Below are positions 62,644-64,000 of a stretch of DNA of 64,000 bases, piece by piece. The DNA is taken from positions 39,590 through 103,589 of the forward strand of contig NZ_BBXC01000027.1 of NCBI RefSeq assembly GCF_001570525.1, written 5' to 3'. This DNA comes from Herbidospora sakaeratensis (GTDB lineage: Bacteria; Actinomycetota; Actinomycetes; Streptosporangiales; Streptosporangiaceae). Within the stretch, counting starts at the first letter, position 1; each line of letters opens with the position of its first letter. Below the pieces are notes generated by a model. The model was not told where the DNA came from. It made no database searches and saw only the letters and a program-made list of their open reading frames with translations. The translations under genes and the position numbers were made by a program.

Positions 62644-63615
62644 GTGGGGCGCTCGCTGGTTTATGTCCACCGAATCACGAAGTACGACCCGGCAGACCGC
62701 GACGAGCGCGGCCACTACGCCGGTCCCGAGGACGTGCGCAGCGATCACGGCCCCGTCGAGGCGGCCTATCTGGAGGCCGTGGCCGCGTTCGCCCGGGAGA
62801 CCGGCGTCACCCGCCTGACGATCCGGGAACCGTCGGTGACCGGCTTCATCGAGTTCGGCGTCGAAGCTCCGATCGAGGGCCACGGCCTGGCCGGGCTGTT
62901 CCCGCCCGACCTGGCCGGCTACCACGACGGCGCGCAGGTGTCCGTCCACGTCGCCCTGGAGCTGGTCAGGGCGATGCTGCGCGGCAACGGCGCCTGGTGC
63001 CGCCTCGAGGCCGAGGGCCGGTTCTTCGTCCATGTGGGCTACGACCAGTACGTCTACGTCGGCAGCGCGCTGCCGTGCGCGGAGGCGGTGACGTTCACCC
63101 ACCGGCGAGGGCTGTTCGCCGAGCCCCTCGGCCGGTCGCCGTACGACCCGGAACTCGACGAGGCCGATCCCGCACGACGACGCCCTGCCGACGCGGCCTT
63201 CTGGGCCGACCTGGGGGCACTCGTCGCGGGGCGCGGCGCGGTGGTGCTGGAGGAGCTCTACGTCGGCAACGCCTCGCACTGGCACCGGATCACAACCGTG
63301 GACGAGATCGCAGAGATCCGGGCGAAGCTCACCCCGAGGGCCAGACTGCTGGTCTGGCCTGACCTGTCGACGGACGTGGAGGCGGCACTGGCCGGTCTTC
63401 CCGACGAGGGCGTCAGCGAAATCATCTGGCAGAGCCCGCAGGGCCATATCGACAGTCTGGTGGTCAGCGAGGCCCACTACACGGAGCTGCGCGCCATCCT
63501 GACCGACGCCCGCGCGGTGCTGATCAATTCCTTCTACGAGGACGAGTACCACCCCCTGATGGCCGCCGTGCTCCCCGACCCCGACGGAGTGCTCCGCGCC
63601 CGCTGGACGCCCTGA
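62644..63615 (+). CDS. Uncharacterised 323-aa protein
   Basis: I do not recognise this protein. It begins RSLVYVHRITKYDPADRDERGHYAG and EDVRSDHGPVEAAYLEAVAAFARETGV, acidic and soluble, with no signal peptide or membrane segment. The middle has FIEFGVEAPIEGHGLAGLFPPDL and FFVHVGYDQYVYVG; the second half reads WADLGALVAGRGAVVLEELYVGNASHWHRI and ends YEDEYHPLMAAVLPDPDGVLRARW. The two halves may be tandem alpha/beta domains, and the His/Asp/Glu content suggests metal or nucleotide chemistry, but there is no motif to name. Start GTG 62644, 5 nt after GGGAGG. It is preceded by a terminator, so monocistronic. Function unknown. Confidence 0.7.
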   Translation: MGRSLVYVHRITKYDPADRDERGHYAGPEDVRSDHGPVEAAYLEAVAAFARETGVTRLTIREPSVTGFIEFGVEAPIEGHGLAGLFPPDLAGYHDGAQVSVHVALELVRAMLRGNGAWCRLEAEGRFFVHVGYDQYVYVGSALPCAEAVTFTHRRGLFAEPLGRSPYDPELDEADPARRRPADAAFWADLGALVAGRGAVVLEELYVGNASHWHRITTVDEIAEIRAKLTPRARLLVWPDLSTDVEAALAGLPDEGVSEIIWQSPQGHIDSLVVSEAHYTELRAILTDARAVLINSFYEDEYHPLMAAVLPDPDGVLRARWTP

Positions 63616-63909
63616 CCTCGCGGAAGTCATGACGCCGGGTCGCAGAGGCGGGTGCCGAAACACCTCGTCCGGTCTGGTGTGCGCCGGTAGAGAAGTCGTT
63701 GCAGGACGGCTGCGCCGCGAGCATCTGGTAGCCCGCCGCCTCACCGGTCGACCAGGTCGACCCGCTGCCCTGACGAGGCGGCTCGGGGTCGTCGAACCCG
63801 TCGCCGCTGGTGCTGCCCCACGAGGGCGCGGAGGCCGGCGGCCGGTAGGTGCCACCGGCGGGCGGGGCCGGCCGGTTCGGGGTAGGCCGGCGGGATCGGT
63901 TCGGGCTGC
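63616..63909. other. Edge region without an assignable gene
   Basis: No confident gene. A minus-strand frame entering from the right reads a plausible low-complexity tail (GGTYRPPASAPSWGSTSGDGFDDPEPPRQ and then TWSTGEAAGYQMLAAQ) before overlapping the 323-aa gene, so a minus-strand gene may end here with its body beyond the window. The plus-strand 103-codon frame at 63629-63940 is arginine-rich and looks like a shadow. Confidence 0.3.
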
Positions 63910-64000
63910 GGTGAGGCGGGGCGGTGAGGCGGGGCGGTGAGGCGGGGCGGTGAGGCGGGGCGGTGAGGCGGGGCGGTGAGGCGGGGCGGTGAGGCGGGGC
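63910..64000. repeat. 13-bp G-rich minisatellite running off the window
   Basis: Seven exact copies of GGTGAGGCGGGGC end at the window edge and probably continue. The unit is not a multiple of three, so copy changes would shift any frame through it. The G runs on one strand could form quadruplex structures, and the exact tandem layout can also cause assembly error. Confidence 0.9.

Noticed and set aside
63629..63940. 103-codon plus-strand frame near the right edge
   Set aside because: Arginine- and glycine-rich, runs into the minisatellite, no Shine-Dalgarno; looks like a compositional shadow.

Overview
This is a high-GC (roughly 70% or more) actinobacterial chromosome segment. Gene content and order fit a member of the Streptosporangiales or a close relative: a PIM-type mannosyltransferase, PASTA kinase, MacS/MacR, a ROK glucokinase with cysteine-rich motif, DUF5304, an Rv2175c homologue, many ATGA/GTGA start-stop overlaps, and many GTG starts. 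Much of it looks like the conserved actinomycete block that runs from glucokinase through DAHP synthase, PASTA kinase and thiamine genes to metF. That synteny statement is from memory and was not computed. I saw no transposase, integrase, tRNA, rRNA, CRISPR array or phage gene.

Layout. 1-1.2 kb: two NlpC/P60 wall hydrolases; the second sits behind a c-di-AMP (ydaO) riboswitch. 1.3-6.2 kb: two metalloproteases, a PimB-like mannosyltransferase, and a convergent acyl-CoA ligase. 6.3-10.8 kb: metallophosphoesterase, SRPBCC protein, ArsA-like ATPase, DUF5304, glucokinase and an EEP-fold nuclease, all tightly coupled. 10.7-16.2 kb: a deacetylase/glycosyltransferase fusion with a proline-rich companion, a secreted repeat protein, a small membrane protein and an esterase. 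16.3-26.7 kb (accessory-looking): PlsC, a MerR-VIT/VWA operon with a palindromic operator, Dps, a membrane HTH/PASTA protein convergent with a KAP NTPase carrying a degenerate caspase-like domain, and a PhoX-like protein. 26.9-31.5 kb: an ssuDCAB-type sulfonate locus beside a MarR-GNAT fusion. 31.6-43.8 kb: lactonase, glycerol kinase with a DasR-type operator, PPi-type phosphofructokinase, MHYT protein, MacSR, ThiI, MFS exporter, DAHP synthase with an aromatic leader-peptide attenuator, a sulfite-oxidase-fold protein, a LytTR regulator and endonuclease IV. 43.9-51.6 kb: a purine/urate/allantoin degradation operon that lacks the molybdopterin subunit of xanthine dehydrogenase. 51.6-60.2 kb: PASTA kinase, thiGSO under a TPP riboswitch, an FAD reductase, an Rv2175c-like regulator, thiE, a polyprenyl synthase and metF. 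60.2-64 kb: a 43-aa double-glycine-leader peptide gene, GNAT, YbaK, an L,D-transpeptidase, an unrecognised 323-aa protein and a 13-bp minisatellite at the edge.

How the genes work together. Wall and envelope biology recurs: NlpC hydrolases, L,D-transpeptidase, PASTA kinase, PIM synthesis, deacetylase/GT. Central carbon entry is represented by glucokinase, glycerol kinase, PPi-PFK and lactonase. The purine operon converts urate to ureidoglycolate and urea, with glycerate kinase handling downstream glyoxylate carbon.

A striking feature of the whole window is how often a TANNNT-like -10 box lies 6-8 nt before the start codon of a gene with no Shine-Dalgarno sequence. This suggests widespread leaderless transcription, and I used it to choose several starts. 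Other highlights: the double-glycine peptide, the pseudo-caspase/KAP protein with its HTH-PASTA neighbour, the Phe/Trp/Tyr leader peptide before DAHP synthase, and a perfect DasR core site before glycerol kinase.
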